Assembly: GCA_030272585.1 (NCBI GenBank)
Contig: BSYQ01000001.1
Location: 7,068,001-7,132,000 of the forward strand
DNA length: 64,000 nt
From: Bryopsis sp. KO-2023
Lineage: Eukaryota > Chlorophyta > Ulvophyceae > Bryopsidales > Bryopsidaceae
Direction of reading: 5' to 3'
In this document: piece by piece, positions 1 to 10,785 of the stretch
Layout: each line of letters begins with the position of its first letter
Position numbering within the stretch: the stretch's first letter is position 1
The notes under the pieces: generated by a model
Seen by the model: the letters and a program-made list of their open reading frames with translations, nothing else
Told to the model about the DNA's origin: nothing
Database searches by the model: none
Translations under genes and position numbers: made by a program

Positions 1-35
1 GTTCAATTTATTTATTTTTTAACCTTTTTCTTCAG

Positions 36-1110
36 AAACATGAAGAGAAGAGGCCATACCGGCAATGTGATAATCGATCACGGGGATGAAATTCTTCAAC
101 TCAAGGTGAAAAATAGGTGGCAAAATAAAATCCGGGGGGGAGAGGTGGTGGCGTTTCTTTCGTTTGTTTTTTTTGGAAGAGAGGGGGGGGGGATGAAGAC
201 TTGTTTTGCATGGTATGAAGGGTGTATAGTAATATGTGTGTGTGGGCTTGTGCGATAGGTGTTGATGCAAGGCCAAAACTCCTCTGTGGAAGATATGCGC
301 TCGCTATCTGGTGGAGAGAAGTCGTTCACAACAGTGTCTTTCGTTCTTTCCTTAGGTTCGTAAGAACCATACGTCCAGTGCAAAAATTGGCAGCATTGTT
401 TTTTCAAGGTTTTCGAACAAAGGCATTCTCGCCGCAGGCGTCTCCTGAAGGGAGCGAGAGAGCTCCTAGACCACACCAACACTTCGCTTTTTTGTTTTGT
501 TGTTGGGAAATTGTGGTGGAAGCTGAATAATAGGAAACATCCATAAGAGAAGCTGTTTGTCCTTCACATTTCTTTCAAAATACCAAAACCCAGCTATAGA
601 GTTCTGAGTTTCTCGTTGATGTTTTTTTGCGATTGCAGCTGCCATCATCAGATCCCCGTTTTATGCCATGGATGAATTTGATGTGTACATGGATGCGGTC
701 AACAGAAAATTGGTCTTGGAGGCCTTACTGACCGCAGCATACGAGCACAAGAAGGATTCACAATACATATTTTTCACTCCGCTGGTAGGCTTTTTTATAT
801 ATATCAGAGGGTCCTGTTTTTTTATCGTTACATCGATTTTATCTTTTTCCATCTTCCCATCATAAAATGTGCAAACCAGTAGTCAGAAAGTGTGCAGACG
901 TCAGAAATATACAAAGATAGCATGCATGTCATTGGGTTTTTGAATGAAAATTGATTTGTGGTTATTCAGCCGACCGGTGCCTTGGAAGTTGCCCAAGAGA
1001 GTCTGACTGCAAAGCTTCAGAGTAAAAACGCATGCCTCCCAGATGATTTCGTCAGTGTGTTGCGACTAAAACCACCAAGACCTAACACGCAGACACAGCC
1101 ACAGACTTAG
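36..1110 (+). CDS. SMC6: SMC6, C-terminal part (gene enters from the left edge)
   Basis: C-terminal ATPase half of the SMC5/6 complex subunit SMC6, which acts on chromosomes in recombinational repair. Four visible exons join in frame: 36-105, 259-355, 639-784, 970-1110 (stop TAG). The joined protein shows, in order, the RRGHTGNV segment preceding the signature in SMC6, the ABC signature LSGGEKSFTTVSF, and the Walker B/D-loop region AMDEFDVYMDAVNRK. DEFDVYMD is characteristic of SMC6 rather than SMC5, RAD50 or SMC1-4. A short tail ends in VLRLKPPRP. Exons upstream (Walker A, hinge and coiled coils) lie outside the window. Donors and acceptors are GT-AG with T-rich acceptors; the second intron uses TTAG|GTTCGT, chosen because it alone keeps the DEFD frame. 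Family assignment is strong; the exact last exon is inferred. Confidence 0.93.
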
Positions 1111-3242
1111 CACCAATCCTCACTTGTGTTTGCTGTCATACTGTTAATAGCCACACAATTATTTTGAGAATGCACATTTTTTCCTTAAAAAAATAGATAG
1201 TTTTTTTTTTGTTTTTTCCGGTCATGGTCAGGTTTTTTCTTCTCATCAAGAGAGATATGCTCTCTTACTGTCAAAATCGCAGTGCTTACGCAGAGATTGT
1301 AAAATAAAGGTTGAAACCAGTGAATGTGTGTTGAGGGGGGGGGGGGGGATTTGTTCATCACGTGAAAAGAAACCCGCCCAGGTACAATGTATGTGCGCGA
1401 TTACAATTTCCAACAGGCTCTTTTGCCCAACTAAATCAATCAATTAGTCAAGGAATTCAAGAAAGAGGCTGGTCTCTTGATTTGTGGGGAGAAGAAATAG
1501 AAAGGTTTTCCCAAACAGCATATAGGTGTTTTGCTGGCTGGATGACCGCGACGGGGTGCTGGTCGCTGTTTCATGTAGGAGTGAATCCTAATCTTTTTGC
1601 TGCCTAACGTTTCACTCCTACAAAACTTTCATATTCACATCGAAATCCATCGTCATAGGGACATATATATAGGGAAAGCTTGAACCACACATGATATACT
1701 CAAAATCACACCTGTTTTTCAGTTTTCGAACAGTTTTTGACAGTTTTCCACACCTTCACCACTTGACCATGTGCAGCTCTACCCAGGAGCATGCCTCGTG
1801 GCATCAGACGTTGAACATGTTGTTTAATGGTCCGTGTGTTTCCATTTCTGGAAAATTTTGGCGATTCTCTCTTCTGATCTGACCTGACCTCATGTTTACT
1901 GTCTCGATGACAGCATACCTCGTACTTTGAGGTTCCACCTTCCCCTAACGTCGCTCATCTCACTTTTTTACTTTTTTTGTCTGATGTGGGGGCATAGCTG
2001 ACTGGAGCTCACTCTTCATCTGCTTATCTGTCTGTCTATGAGATCTTCATACGTTGGGTGTTACTACAGCAGTCAAATTCTGATGCAATATTTGAAAGTA
2101 TTTCAAGTGATTGAATCGGGTGATTAATAATCTGGAGAGTTGTTTTTGCGATTTGGTGTGCAACGGCGGTGGAGTCATGTTTCGCTTTCGATACTAGTAA
2201 AAAGGGGAGTTCAAAGTTGCCTGTACTCGGGTGTGGGATCCAAAGGATTAAGATTTAGGCGCAAGCGCCAGGGAAAAATTGAGTATTGCGATTTGAGGAC
2301 GGATGATCCTCGGTATCCTTTAGTAAAAGGCGAAAGGGTATCACGACTGCAGAATCATCCGCACCGCGATGATTTGTGAAGGTTTTCTCGATCATCATGT
2401 TGAGTAAATAGTTTTGACAAGCTGCACACTTGCGAAAAACAGCGGGACTTTGATTCGTACAAGTCGTTGATTGGACTGAGACTGAGAGCGCCAGAAACTA
2501 TGCCAGGAACAGGGAATGGAACTGGAATGATGGAATATTGTCCGAAATCCTGCCAAATGGCTCACCCAATCTATACAGTGGACACAACACCCATTCACTC
2601 GTCAGATTCCAACTAGTCTAGGCAAGGATTAAATTGACCCCCAAAGACTCCCCCAAAAAAGAAAGAAGAATAGTATTAAAAACACAAGGTCTTGGAAAAC
2701 ATATAACAGGAATCCAGAGAGCAAAAATAAAATAAAATTGATCAAATATTGTATTTTTTTGTGGCCCCATTGTGATCCCCAAAATCAGAATGTCAAATTT
2801 GGGGGCCCCAAAGGGCCAAGACGTTTTGCAAGATAATTTGGGGGCCAAAACGTCCACATGTACCCAAAGTATGTTTGGCCTGGGACTTTAAACTAACCGG
2901 GAAAAAAAATGCATTAAAGAAATGCTACATAAATCCAAGCCTCGTAATTTGTATTTTTGAAGTTGGGGCCACTTTGGGGCCAGTGAAATTGAAAAAAATC
3001 CACTGATATACACTTCCAGCAAGACGTCCTTTAAGACTAACAACAATTTGGAGTCTTGAATTTCCCAACATCTCAAAAATTCAATCAATCTTCTGTTTCA
3101 TCAGAATAGAACATGCATGCATGCATCCATCAATCACTAAAAATAAAGATGTCATTGTGTGGCTTCAAACACTGCTATATGATCTCCTGGATCAAGGTTC
3201 CCTTTCTTTGAAAGAAAAAGCAATACAAATACAAATATCAAG
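1111..3242. other. Intergenic, no gene recognised
   Basis: Convergent gap between the SMC6 stop and the stop of the cysteine-repeat gene. Only short unsupported ORFs are present. It contains a run of about 13 G near 1335-1348 and a GCATGCATGC run near 3115. A stretch around 2750-2980 repeatedly uses TTGGGGCC-type words in both orientations. I see no RNA gene or mobile-element signature. Confidence 0.5.
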
Positions 3243-5627
3243 CTAAGCCTTTCCCCCCTTGCAAATCTCATCTGAAGTGTTGGAGCATCGCAATGCCATT
3301 GCGGCGAACTCTTTGAAAATTTGTCGGCTGCTTGCTGCTTGGGCTGGGCCAAGATAGGCCGTGGGAGATTCATCCATGATGTGTTTAAAGACAGACTCGG
3401 GTGATGGCACGCATCCTGCAAAAGATTCCCAAATACCGTTTCATCAATTTCAATCAAATTATTGTCACAACGACGAAAAAATTGAGTGAACGAAACATAC
3501 CCCAAGAAAAACATGTTGGCAATTACAGTTTTTCCCGAAAGTGGTTTTTGAAAAAAAGAAAAAACAGGCAAAACCTGGATGGGGCCAATGCTCCGACAGA
3601 AAGCCAGCAATGATGATTAAAACCTCACCATGAGCTTCAGCCCAGGTACACTGCATTCCATCTGGCTTCTTATCTCTACAGTCTCTTTTGTTCCTTCCCA
3701 TGCACCCCCCGAGCAGCACAAAGTCGATCAATTCACACGCTTTCGGGCCACCCCTGGGTCGTTTTATTTTAGCTTCTTTGAGTATAGCGGCACCTCTCAG
3801 ATGACACCCATTCGATTTCCACTCGCACATTTTGAAGCAATTCTCTTGGGGGGTGGCTTTGCACCCGATGCTGGAGGCTTTTTTGAGCCGACCTAGCTCC
3901 AGCTTGGATATCTCCAGTTGTACCTCCTGGATGAAATGATGTTATTTGAAAGTAACACAGCAAGTGAAACAAATAATCGACGTCTCCATGGAAAAAGCCC
4001 AGATCAAATTTGATCTTGATCCAGTCAGCACAAAAAATTGGCAATGGTTTGAGAAACTGTGATTTTACCAAGTCTCCTTCGAACCTCCCCTCAGCGACAT
4101 GTTCAAGAAAGTCGGATGCCTCGAAAACACAACCTCTTCGGAATCCATTTTTGTCGGGCCTTTAGGATAGAACAAATCTTTTCAAAGCTCCGGAAAGATC
4201 CCTTCTCATTCCAAAAAAAGCAATAGGAGAGGAAAACATGCGACCCCCATCTTTTACTTTTTTTTTCGCAAAGCAAAAAACAGCACTTCACAGCCAAATC
4301 TATTATGGACAACTCTCAATTATTTCCATTAAGAAGACAAATATCCACCAGGCGGAAGCCCTATATTTTCCTACTGATCGAATTCAACGAGCAAACCGTT
4401 GTTTTGGTGTTTCACCCTGTCTATTTCTAAAAAACTTGACTAAAAAAGTTAAAATTGACTCAGATTTTTGTAGCATGGTCCAATAGTACCTACCATGTAC
4501 ATCCTGCAGTTTCATTGCAGGTCTTCGGAACATCATTTTTGTTGCAAACTTGGAGCAGTGCGGTGGCAGCTCCCCCATAACACCTCACCAGATAGTCTGG
4601 AGAAAAGAGTTTCGTAGAGCAGGCACTGAAAAACCTGTATCAGTACATCAACTCTCTTTTTTTTTTAAAGAAAAAATAACAAAGCAACAGAAAAGGGACA
4701 TCACGACAGCAGGCATGTCAGGCATGCAAACAGCGATTTTCTTTTGGAATTTGTTACCATTGGCAGGCAGGCGTTCCGCCACATTCCTCACTGTCAATGA
4801 TTCGCTGGCAATCCTGCCAAAAGAACTCGGAGGAAATTTGTCATGAAAAAAATTTGTAGAAAATCAGAAAACCGAGTTGAGTATGAATAAATCAACCCTA
4901 CAAGAACACATCAACACAGAAAATATTATATATTTTTCAGAAGGCACCGGAATATCGAAAAAAATCACCTCCAAAGAAAACGCCAAATCTTGCATTGCCC
5001 GGTCGCCAATCCTTGTAAAAAAGGACGCCTTGAGAGGGGTGCTCATTTTACATTCTCCGGTCCTGTAGTCCCACTGACATTGATTCGTGTTGAAAAATTT
5101 TTCAGGCAGGGGGTCCTTGCTTCCAAATCGCCATCTAGGCTGGAGCACCCTCTCACGATTTTCTTTTGCATCGGCTTCCAGGAGAGACCGCTGGACAAAA
5201 AAATGAATAAATACAGGAGGTTGCAGATTTCGAATTTTGAAATGGCATCTCTCGAGCATAACATAACATTTTCATTGGTTCAAGGAATGCTACACATGGC
5301 AAGAGCCTTTGAAACGCAGCAAGCTTTTTCCAATCTTTTGGAAATCAAGTTCTTTTTTTTTTTTTTTCCCTGTTGTCGTAAGACATTGAAAAAAGCTACA
5401 TAAGCGGAATCGTATGTTTCGTTTTTCCCCTCAACATTCACCTGTGGCGTAACGCCTGCGCATGCTGTCGTGAGGAGCAACAGCAGCCACCAAACATTCG
5501 TTTTGACATCACCATTCCTGCGATCGTTCCCAGCAACGGTTACTTTGCTTAGCAAACACGTCCAGCCGAGGGATCGAATGCAGATCAACCGCACTCCTCC
5601 TAGAATTTACCTCAATACCGCGATCAT
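3243..5627 (-). CDS. Predicted secreted cysteine/tryptophan-repeat protein (novel)
   Basis: Not a family I recognise. Nine exons on the minus strand join without frame conflict: 5627-5611, 5517-5442, 5190-4969, 4813-4758, 4625-4494, 4159-4069, 3926-3794, 3739-3629, 3415-3243, giving 336 residues. The N-terminus has a signal peptide: a short polar start, then VWWLLLLLTTACAG (about residues 15-28). The mature part repeats a motif of spaced cysteines with a C-x-W pair: NQCQWDYRTGEC, KTCNETAGCTWPD, ENCFKMCEWKSNGC and RDCRDKKPDGMQCTW, typically followed by a short helix-like spacer. This suggests disulfide-bonded tandem modules in a secreted or surface protein. Most C-x-W codons sit at or near exon ends, so modules and exons may coincide. 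The least certain junction is 3794/3739, where the intron would be only about 54 nt. Function unknown. Confidence 0.72.
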
Positions 5628-6248
5628 CTCTCCGTGGAATTATAGTCAGCAGAAGGCGAGCGCCTATTAAAAAAAACTGCGATCTTGGTGGGAGGTAGTG
5701 TTGAGTCTAATCACCATGCACCAAAGCAAAGCGCAAGCGTGCGTGTTGGGATCGCAACCAAACAATTCTCAGTCGCATCCAACCTTGGAACTCTCCGATG
5801 AGATGGGGAGGGAGGCTTGAGTTCGCAGAAACTACAATTCCGACTCTCTTGCAGAGCGCACCGTCGTCATCTTTCTCTTCATTCCCCACCAACTTGCCAC
5901 AGTCGCAGACCTTATCCTTGCACCGTTTGGCCGTTGTGCAGCGATGCCAGCGGGAAAGGGGGCTACCTATCGTCTGGCGGCAACTGGATATTAGTCTTGG
6001 GGAGCTGATCAGCAAGACACCATGAGTTCCCATTCATTTCGTAACTCCCACAGCGCTGCATCGATTGGTACCGACTGCATGCATGGCAGAAGATCTCTCT
6101 GAACCGACCGAAGGAAATTCTAAAAGGACAAAGAAATGATATTTGGAAAAACTAAAACATGATCCTCGAAAACGCACTGTTCGTAAAAACAAACACCCGT
6201 TTGGTAAGCCCCAAACTGCAAAACTTCTCCTTTGCATGCGCGGAATGG
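5628..6248. other. Upstream/intergenic region, possible stray cysteine-rich exon
   Basis: Lies 5' of the secreted cysteine-repeat gene and ends where the 427-bp repeat begins. A minus-strand open frame at 5707-6033 encodes a segment with four closely spaced cysteines (RCTTAKRCKDKVCDCG) behind a plausible acceptor near 5990. I cannot connect it to a start codon or to the neighbouring gene, so it is not called as a gene. Confidence 0.3.
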
Positions 6249-6675
6249 TTGATATCGTGGGGTTTCAAGTAATCACGATAACTCTGCAGATTGCGATATT
6301 CCTTGTGACAGATTGAGTTTGGCTGAAGATATGGATTTGTATTTATGCATTGGGAAGAAGAGTGAGTCCAGGAAACGGCAAGGCCCCGGAAGTGGAGGTG
6401 GATGGATTTTTCTACGTGTTAAAACTTCACCACCCGTGTAAGTAACCCGGCTGTGGTCCTCACTTGGAGGACCCATAGTCCTGGTTTTACATCCCTGAAT
6501 TGAAAGCAACCCCACACGCTGGGTTGCACACCCAGCTGGGTTGTGCGAATGCACTATTTTTTGGCAGGTTTCGTTCCTTGTGGCCTGCTTTGGCTGGCAA
6601 CGATCAAAGTGTTTTTTTGAAGTTTCACGCAGGTTGAGGATTCACATAAACTTACATAAATTAAACCTATCCTGC
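6249..6675. repeat. 427-bp dispersed repeat, copy 1
   Basis: Colinear, gap-free match to 12609-13035 (constant offset of 6360) with about seven substitutions by eye, three of them clustered near 6386-6391. It contains two perfect short hairpins: GGTCCTC/GAGGACC (6455-6473, 5-nt loop) and GCTGGG/CCCAGC (6518-6536, 7-nt loop). A 93-codon minus-strand frame is open in both copies but lacks any recognisable domain. No terminal inverted repeats, poly-A tail or target duplication were found. The copy is directly abutted at 6676 by a second, independent repeat. Confidence 0.9.
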
Positions 6676-6742
6676 CTGAAGCAGCATGATACCCTGAGAA
6701 AATCCTGCTTGGTGTGAGGGAACTTTTTCCTTGTCCTAAAAC
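6676..6742. repeat. 67-bp dispersed repeat, copy 1
   Basis: Begins exactly where the 427-bp repeat ends. It matches 10433-10499, with conserved words CTGAAGCAGCAT, AATCCTG and TTGGTGTGAGGG and roughly nine to eleven differences. The second copy is not next to a 427-bp repeat, so the two repeats are separate units. Confidence 0.75.
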
Positions 6743-7676
6743 TCCTCGTCTTCTGTGGGAAGAGCTGATGGTTTATTTCTTGTTATTTCTTCCTTCGAAT
6801 AAGTGGTTCCTACCCTTGTTGGAAATATATTGAAATACATCGATTTCAGCTGCTCTTGAGCTCCTGAGCAATTATTTATTTTATTTTTTTATTTATTAGT
6901 GTAGAGATAGATAGCCTGGGGGATCTATTTGTTGCAGTTCAGTTGTGAGTAGGATTCCTTTTGTGTATATGCACAGATTGACTTTTGCTGCTTGTGGTGG
7001 GGCCAACGTTAATCGATGTATGACTCAGATTTCCAGACATTTTTATTTTTCCACTGCTCAGCCATCAGACTGACATACAACTGTTATCAACCCCAATCAA
7101 ACACCACAGGAAATGTTGGGTTTAAGTAAAGATCAATGTACAAGAGGGCAGTGAACCCCAGGTCTCATTTGTGGATCTGGATGGATACTGGATCTCAGTG
7201 AATGAATTGGTTGTGATCACAATAAGGGTTATTCTGTATTTTCTGGGTGAGAACCTTGCTGTTCTATAATAACAAACGGAATGCAACCATTCAAATACCA
7301 TGTAATAAAAAATCTGCCAAGCTGCAGGCCGGCAGTCCATTTTATTTTCCTTCCAGTGGTTTTCTTCATCTCGTTTGCAGGCACATCCGGTGTGTGCGTA
7401 AACGAATGGACGGATGGAATTCCAGAAACTGATGCACGGATGATTCTGTCATGTCGGACTGGAATGTACGACAGTGTCGTACGACTCACACAAAACTCGT
7501 TCTACACTTCTCGTTTTTTTCACCTGCAAACAAATTCTCTTGCGGACGGCAACACAGCGAACAGAGCAATCAAGGCGAACAAGGCGAGCACTGAGCAACG
7601 GCGAATACGGCGAACAAGCGGAAAGGGCGAACAAGCGGAAAGGGCGAACAAGCGAGGCGAAGAAGGCGAAAAAAAT
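6743..7676. other. Intergenic, with GCGAACAAG-type short repeats
   Basis: No exon could be supported here. The last 120 bases (about 7555-7670), just upstream of the coiled-coil gene, consist largely of repeated purine-rich GGCGAACAAG and GCGGAAAGG words in an irregular array. A frame open from 7281 runs through this region into the coiled-coil gene, but its early part has no coding character and begins without ATG. Confidence 0.5.
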
Positions 7677-9110
7677 ATGATAACAACACTTTTACTTCCA
7701 TCGAAAAAAATGGCGACTGATGCACTTACGAACTTGGCGAAAAACACCCTGACGTATCTTTTCCGAGACGTGCTGACTTCCTTGAAGAATACCTATCAGA
7801 ACACAGGCGTTGAGCGGACCACGTTCTTGGCGAATGATGACGACGGCATGGTTCCCCTCTTTTTTTTTCTGGCTTTCGCCGGGTTGGTATTTCTGTTGGT
7901 TTGGTGGCTGTTCTTGACGGCGACGGCCTTGGGCGAGGTGGAGCGCGAAAGAAAGCAAGAAAAAACAAAGAGGAGAAAGGAAATGCAGGCAGCAAAAGTT
8001 TGCTTGCAGCGGAAGACGATCAGAATTTCGAAAGAGGTGGAGGAGAGGGAAAAAGTGGCAGCGGATTTGAAAAAAGAAAAAAACAGTACCAGAAAAAATA
8101 AAAAAGAACTTGGTGTTGTGAAGGCAGAGTTGCTTGGACTGAAAAAAGAGTTGGTGGAAAACAGGAAGAAACTTGGTTTGGTGGAGGCAGATTCGAAGGA
8201 TGCCAAAAAAGAAGCAGTCAAATTTAAGAAGGAGCTTTCTTTGGCAAAGGAGGAAATGAAGTATATCAAAAAGGCACTGAAAGGAACCAAGGGCAGGCTC
8301 AGGTCAGCAAGGGCAGATTTGAAGGATACGAAAACAAATTTGGACGCAACAAAGGAGGAACTGGCTTTGACAAAGGTGGAGCATGAAGAAGTAGAAAAAA
8401 AACTGGCTGGAGCGGAGGAGAATTTGGTGGGGGAGATTTTGCAGGAAGGGGGGGACGTTCTGGGTGGTGAGAAGGATGCTTCGGTGGCGGAGGAATTGGA
8501 GGATGCAGAAAAAAAATTGGTTGGACAGGAGGATGCTTTGCTGGAGGAGGATGCGGACAGAATTCTGGCTGGAGTGGAGGATGTCTTGAAAAATGCGAAA
8601 AGAATTCTGGGTGGTGAGAAAGATGCTTCGGTGGCGGAGGATTTGGAGGATGCAGAAAAAAATTTGGTTGGACAGGAGGATGCTTTGCTGGAGGAGGATG
8701 CGGACAGAATTCTGGCTGGAGTGGAGGATGTCTTGAAAAATGCGAAAAGAATTCTGGGTGGTGAGAAAGATGCTTCGGTGGCGGAGGATTTGGAGGATGC
8801 AGAAAAAAATTTGGTTGGACAGGAGGATGCTTTGCTGGAGGAGGATGCGGACAGAATTCTGGCTGGAGTGGAGGATGTCTTGAAAAATGCGAATATCAAC
8901 ATCCACATTTTTTCCTGTTTCTCAACTGCAGTTTCAACCCTCAAGGTCCTACATCCAATGAGTATTTTCAATGAACAGTTTAATTTGCTTGTGCATTTTT
9001 CAAGAATGGCAGTGCGGGTCACCACCTGCAGTTTTCAATCGGTTTCAAGTTCATTTCGCAAGATGTTATTCGACTTCAAGTCAGGTGTATTTCAAGTTTT
9101 CATCTCTTGA
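7677..9110 (+). CDS. Intronless membrane-anchored coiled-coil protein with internal repeats
   Basis: Unrecognised protein of up to 477 residues. I start it at ATG 7677; ATG 7710 is an alternative. After about 55 polar residues there is one strong membrane segment (MVPLFFFLAFAGLVFLLVWW), then more than 200 residues of Lys/Glu-rich heptad-like sequence (for example ELGVVKAELLGLKKELVENR). Three tandem 49-residue units follow, containing VGQEDALLEEDADRILAGVE. The last 70 residues (from about 8893) change abruptly to hydrophobic, Ser/Phe-rich sequence with no coiled-coil character. This may be read-through beyond a missed splice donor or into neighbouring DNA, so the true C-terminus is doubtful. 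Unlike its neighbours it has no visible intron. Likely a membrane-tethered scaffold; function unknown. Confidence 0.6.
   Translation: MITTLLLPSKKMATDALTNLAKNTLTYLFRDVLTSLKNTYQNTGVERTTFLANDDDGMVPLFFFLAFAGLVFLLVWWLFLTATALGEVERERKQEKTKRRKEMQAAKVCLQRKTIRISKEVEEREKVAADLKKEKNSTRKNKKELGVVKAELLGLKKELVENRKKLGLVEADSKDAKKEAVKFKKELSLAKEEMKYIKKALKGTKGRLRSARADLKDTKTNLDATKEELALTKVEHEEVEKKLAGAEENLVGEILQEGGDVLGGEKDASVAEELEDAEKKLVGQEDALLEEDADRILAGVEDVLKNAKRILGGEKDASVAEDLEDAEKNLVGQEDALLEEDADRILAGVEDVLKNAKRILGGEKDASVAEDLEDAEKNLVGQEDALLEEDADRILAGVEDVLKNANINIHIFSCFSTAVSTLKVLHPMSIFNEQFNLLVHFSRMAVRVTTCSFQSVSSSFRKMLFDFKSGVFQVFIS
8460..8892 (+). repeat. 147-bp tandem repeat, about 3 copies, in frame
   Basis: Units begin at 8460, 8607 and 8754 (CTGGGTGGTGAGAA), an exact 147-bp spacing, which is 49 codons. 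Units 2 and 3 are almost identical; unit 1 differs by a few bases. Unit 3 breaks off after TGCGAA at about 8892. The repeat preserves the coiled-coil frame, consistent with recent unequal crossing-over inside the gene. Confidence 0.93.
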
Positions 9111-9323
9111 TTATTTATGGACAGTGGAACAGGCCAGCAGGTGCCTCAATCAGAGGGATCTTTCAACATTTTTCAATTTGCATTGGAGCAATCGTTTCTG
9201 GTTTTCAAGGACTTCTGCAGCATGCATTCAAAGGGGGGCAATATTCGCAAAGAACATCTGGGGAAGGGGGGCGTTCAAGTAAGCTCTGAACATCTGCTTT
9301 CAAAATCAAACTTTCTGACAAGG

Positions 9324-9434
9324 CTGTACCGTTGTATGGCACAGTCTGACATAGGAGCATCTGTACTGCTGTATGGCACAGTCTGACATAGAAGCATCTG
9401 TACCGCTGTATGGCACAGTCTGACATGGGAACAA
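9324..9434. repeat. 37-bp tandem repeat, three copies
   Basis: The core GTATGGCACAGTCTGACAT recurs at 9334, 9371 and 9408, a constant 37-bp period with few substitutions. Noncoding minisatellite-like array. Confidence 0.92.
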
Positions 9435-10432
9435 CTGTACATGCTTCAAAGAGTCAATATCTCGGCAACTGCAGTAGTTCTTTGCATCAACAGGTCGATC
9501 GACATCAATGCACTTGATGAAAAAAAAAGACAATCGATAGATTGTCTTCATGTATTCAATCACTGCTCACTTTCAACTGAGTCAAAATCAGAATCAAAGT
9601 ATACATAAAGAGAGCTCTGCAAGTTTTGTCACTTAACCATCCCCAAAATCTTGCTGTTTTAAAATTTTTTCCTGAATGGCAGGGGGAATCAAGTTGCCAT
9701 TAGAAAAGAGTTGTTTCAAAAAAAAGTGGACATGTGTCAAGATCCACAGGAGTCGAGGTTACTGCATCCAACAGAGGTCCGTTCATGTTCAATGAAATCC
9801 AGTTTTCTCATTCAAAGCTAACATGCGTTGCAAAGGTGAGGTTTTCTTTCAACCGGCATTTGGAATGTCGGCTGCTTCAAGTGCATGCTTTTGTTATTTC
9901 CCATAAATGAAAAAAGGGACGGTTCTCAAGGAAACTTCATCTTTCATTGATGAGGGCTGTACAAGGTGGAGATACCCACAAAGGATTCATTTGGAAAAAT
10001 CATCTTCGAAAACGGTATGTTTTCATCTCAAAAGCCGGCACCCATTCCTGAAGTTGTGATATGCGATTCTCAATGTGTTTTCATGTGCGACGAAACAGAG
10101 ATGTGCGCTCTGTTTTCAGTATTTTCTATTGTTTGATTGCAAAATGGGAGGTGGATTTTTGTAGTGGTCATCTTGCATTCATCTGCCAGCCTATCCTCAA
10201 GCCAGTGTCCATATTGGGCGAAAAAGACATGGTTCGATTCCATGCTGGCTCATAATCAAACATCCAAAAGCCAAGATCAAATCAACAGCATTTATAGGAC
10301 TTGCGATGCTCATCAAAACACAAAAACTCTACTCCCTTTCACAGACGCCTTGCAAATCTGGTCCTGCACTGGATACACTGATGAACTGTGAAAATGCAGC
10401 ATATCTTCACTGAAAAACACAACTGGAAAGGT
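9435..10432. other. Intergenic, no gene recognised
   Basis: No supported ORF or exon chain. TTTCAA-type words are dense just before this stretch (about 8970-9310) and thin out here. A tRNA-like T arm near 10229 was examined and rejected. Confidence 0.5.
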
Positions 10433-10499
10433 CTGAAGCAGCATCATACGCTGAGCAAATCCTGGTTGGTGTGAGGGGACATTTACCTTGTCTTAAAAC
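10433..10499. repeat. 67-bp dispersed repeat, copy 2
   Basis: Second copy of the element at 6676-6742, same orientation, about 85 per cent identical by eye, standing alone in intergenic DNA. Confidence 0.72.
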
Positions 10500-10785
10500 C
10501 TGTTTGCTCACAGCGTTTTGTTTTCGTTTCACCACAAAAAAAGCTCAAAAACCTATCTGGAAAAAATCTGCAGGAATAAGACCATCAGTAAGCAGTAAGC
10601 TTGATGATCAAACAAAATGCCGCAGTCTCATCAATTATATAATCTTCCCCATATCCATTTCTGCACCAACAGAGTTCCTCACCAAACTACTTCCAGTGCT
10701 GTTTTTTTGAAAGGGAATGGTACCTTTGATGTCACCAAAAAATGATTGAGACAGTCCAACAATTCTTTGGATTCATAACGTTTTT

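Noticed and set aside
6273..6554. 93-codon ORF present in both 427-bp repeats
   Set aside because: Conserved only because the DNA is nearly identical; substitutions do not favour synonymous sites visibly, and no start context or domain was recognised.
7796..9025. 409-codon minus-strand ORF opposite the coiled-coil gene
   Set aside because: Ser/Phe/Leu-rich product typical of the antisense of a Lys/Glu coiled coil; the plus strand explains the repeat and membrane segment.
10229..10247. Perfect tRNA-type T arm (CATGG-TTCGATT-CCATG)
   Set aside because: No matching acceptor strand about 60-70 bases upstream and no D or anticodon arm; treated as a chance hairpin.
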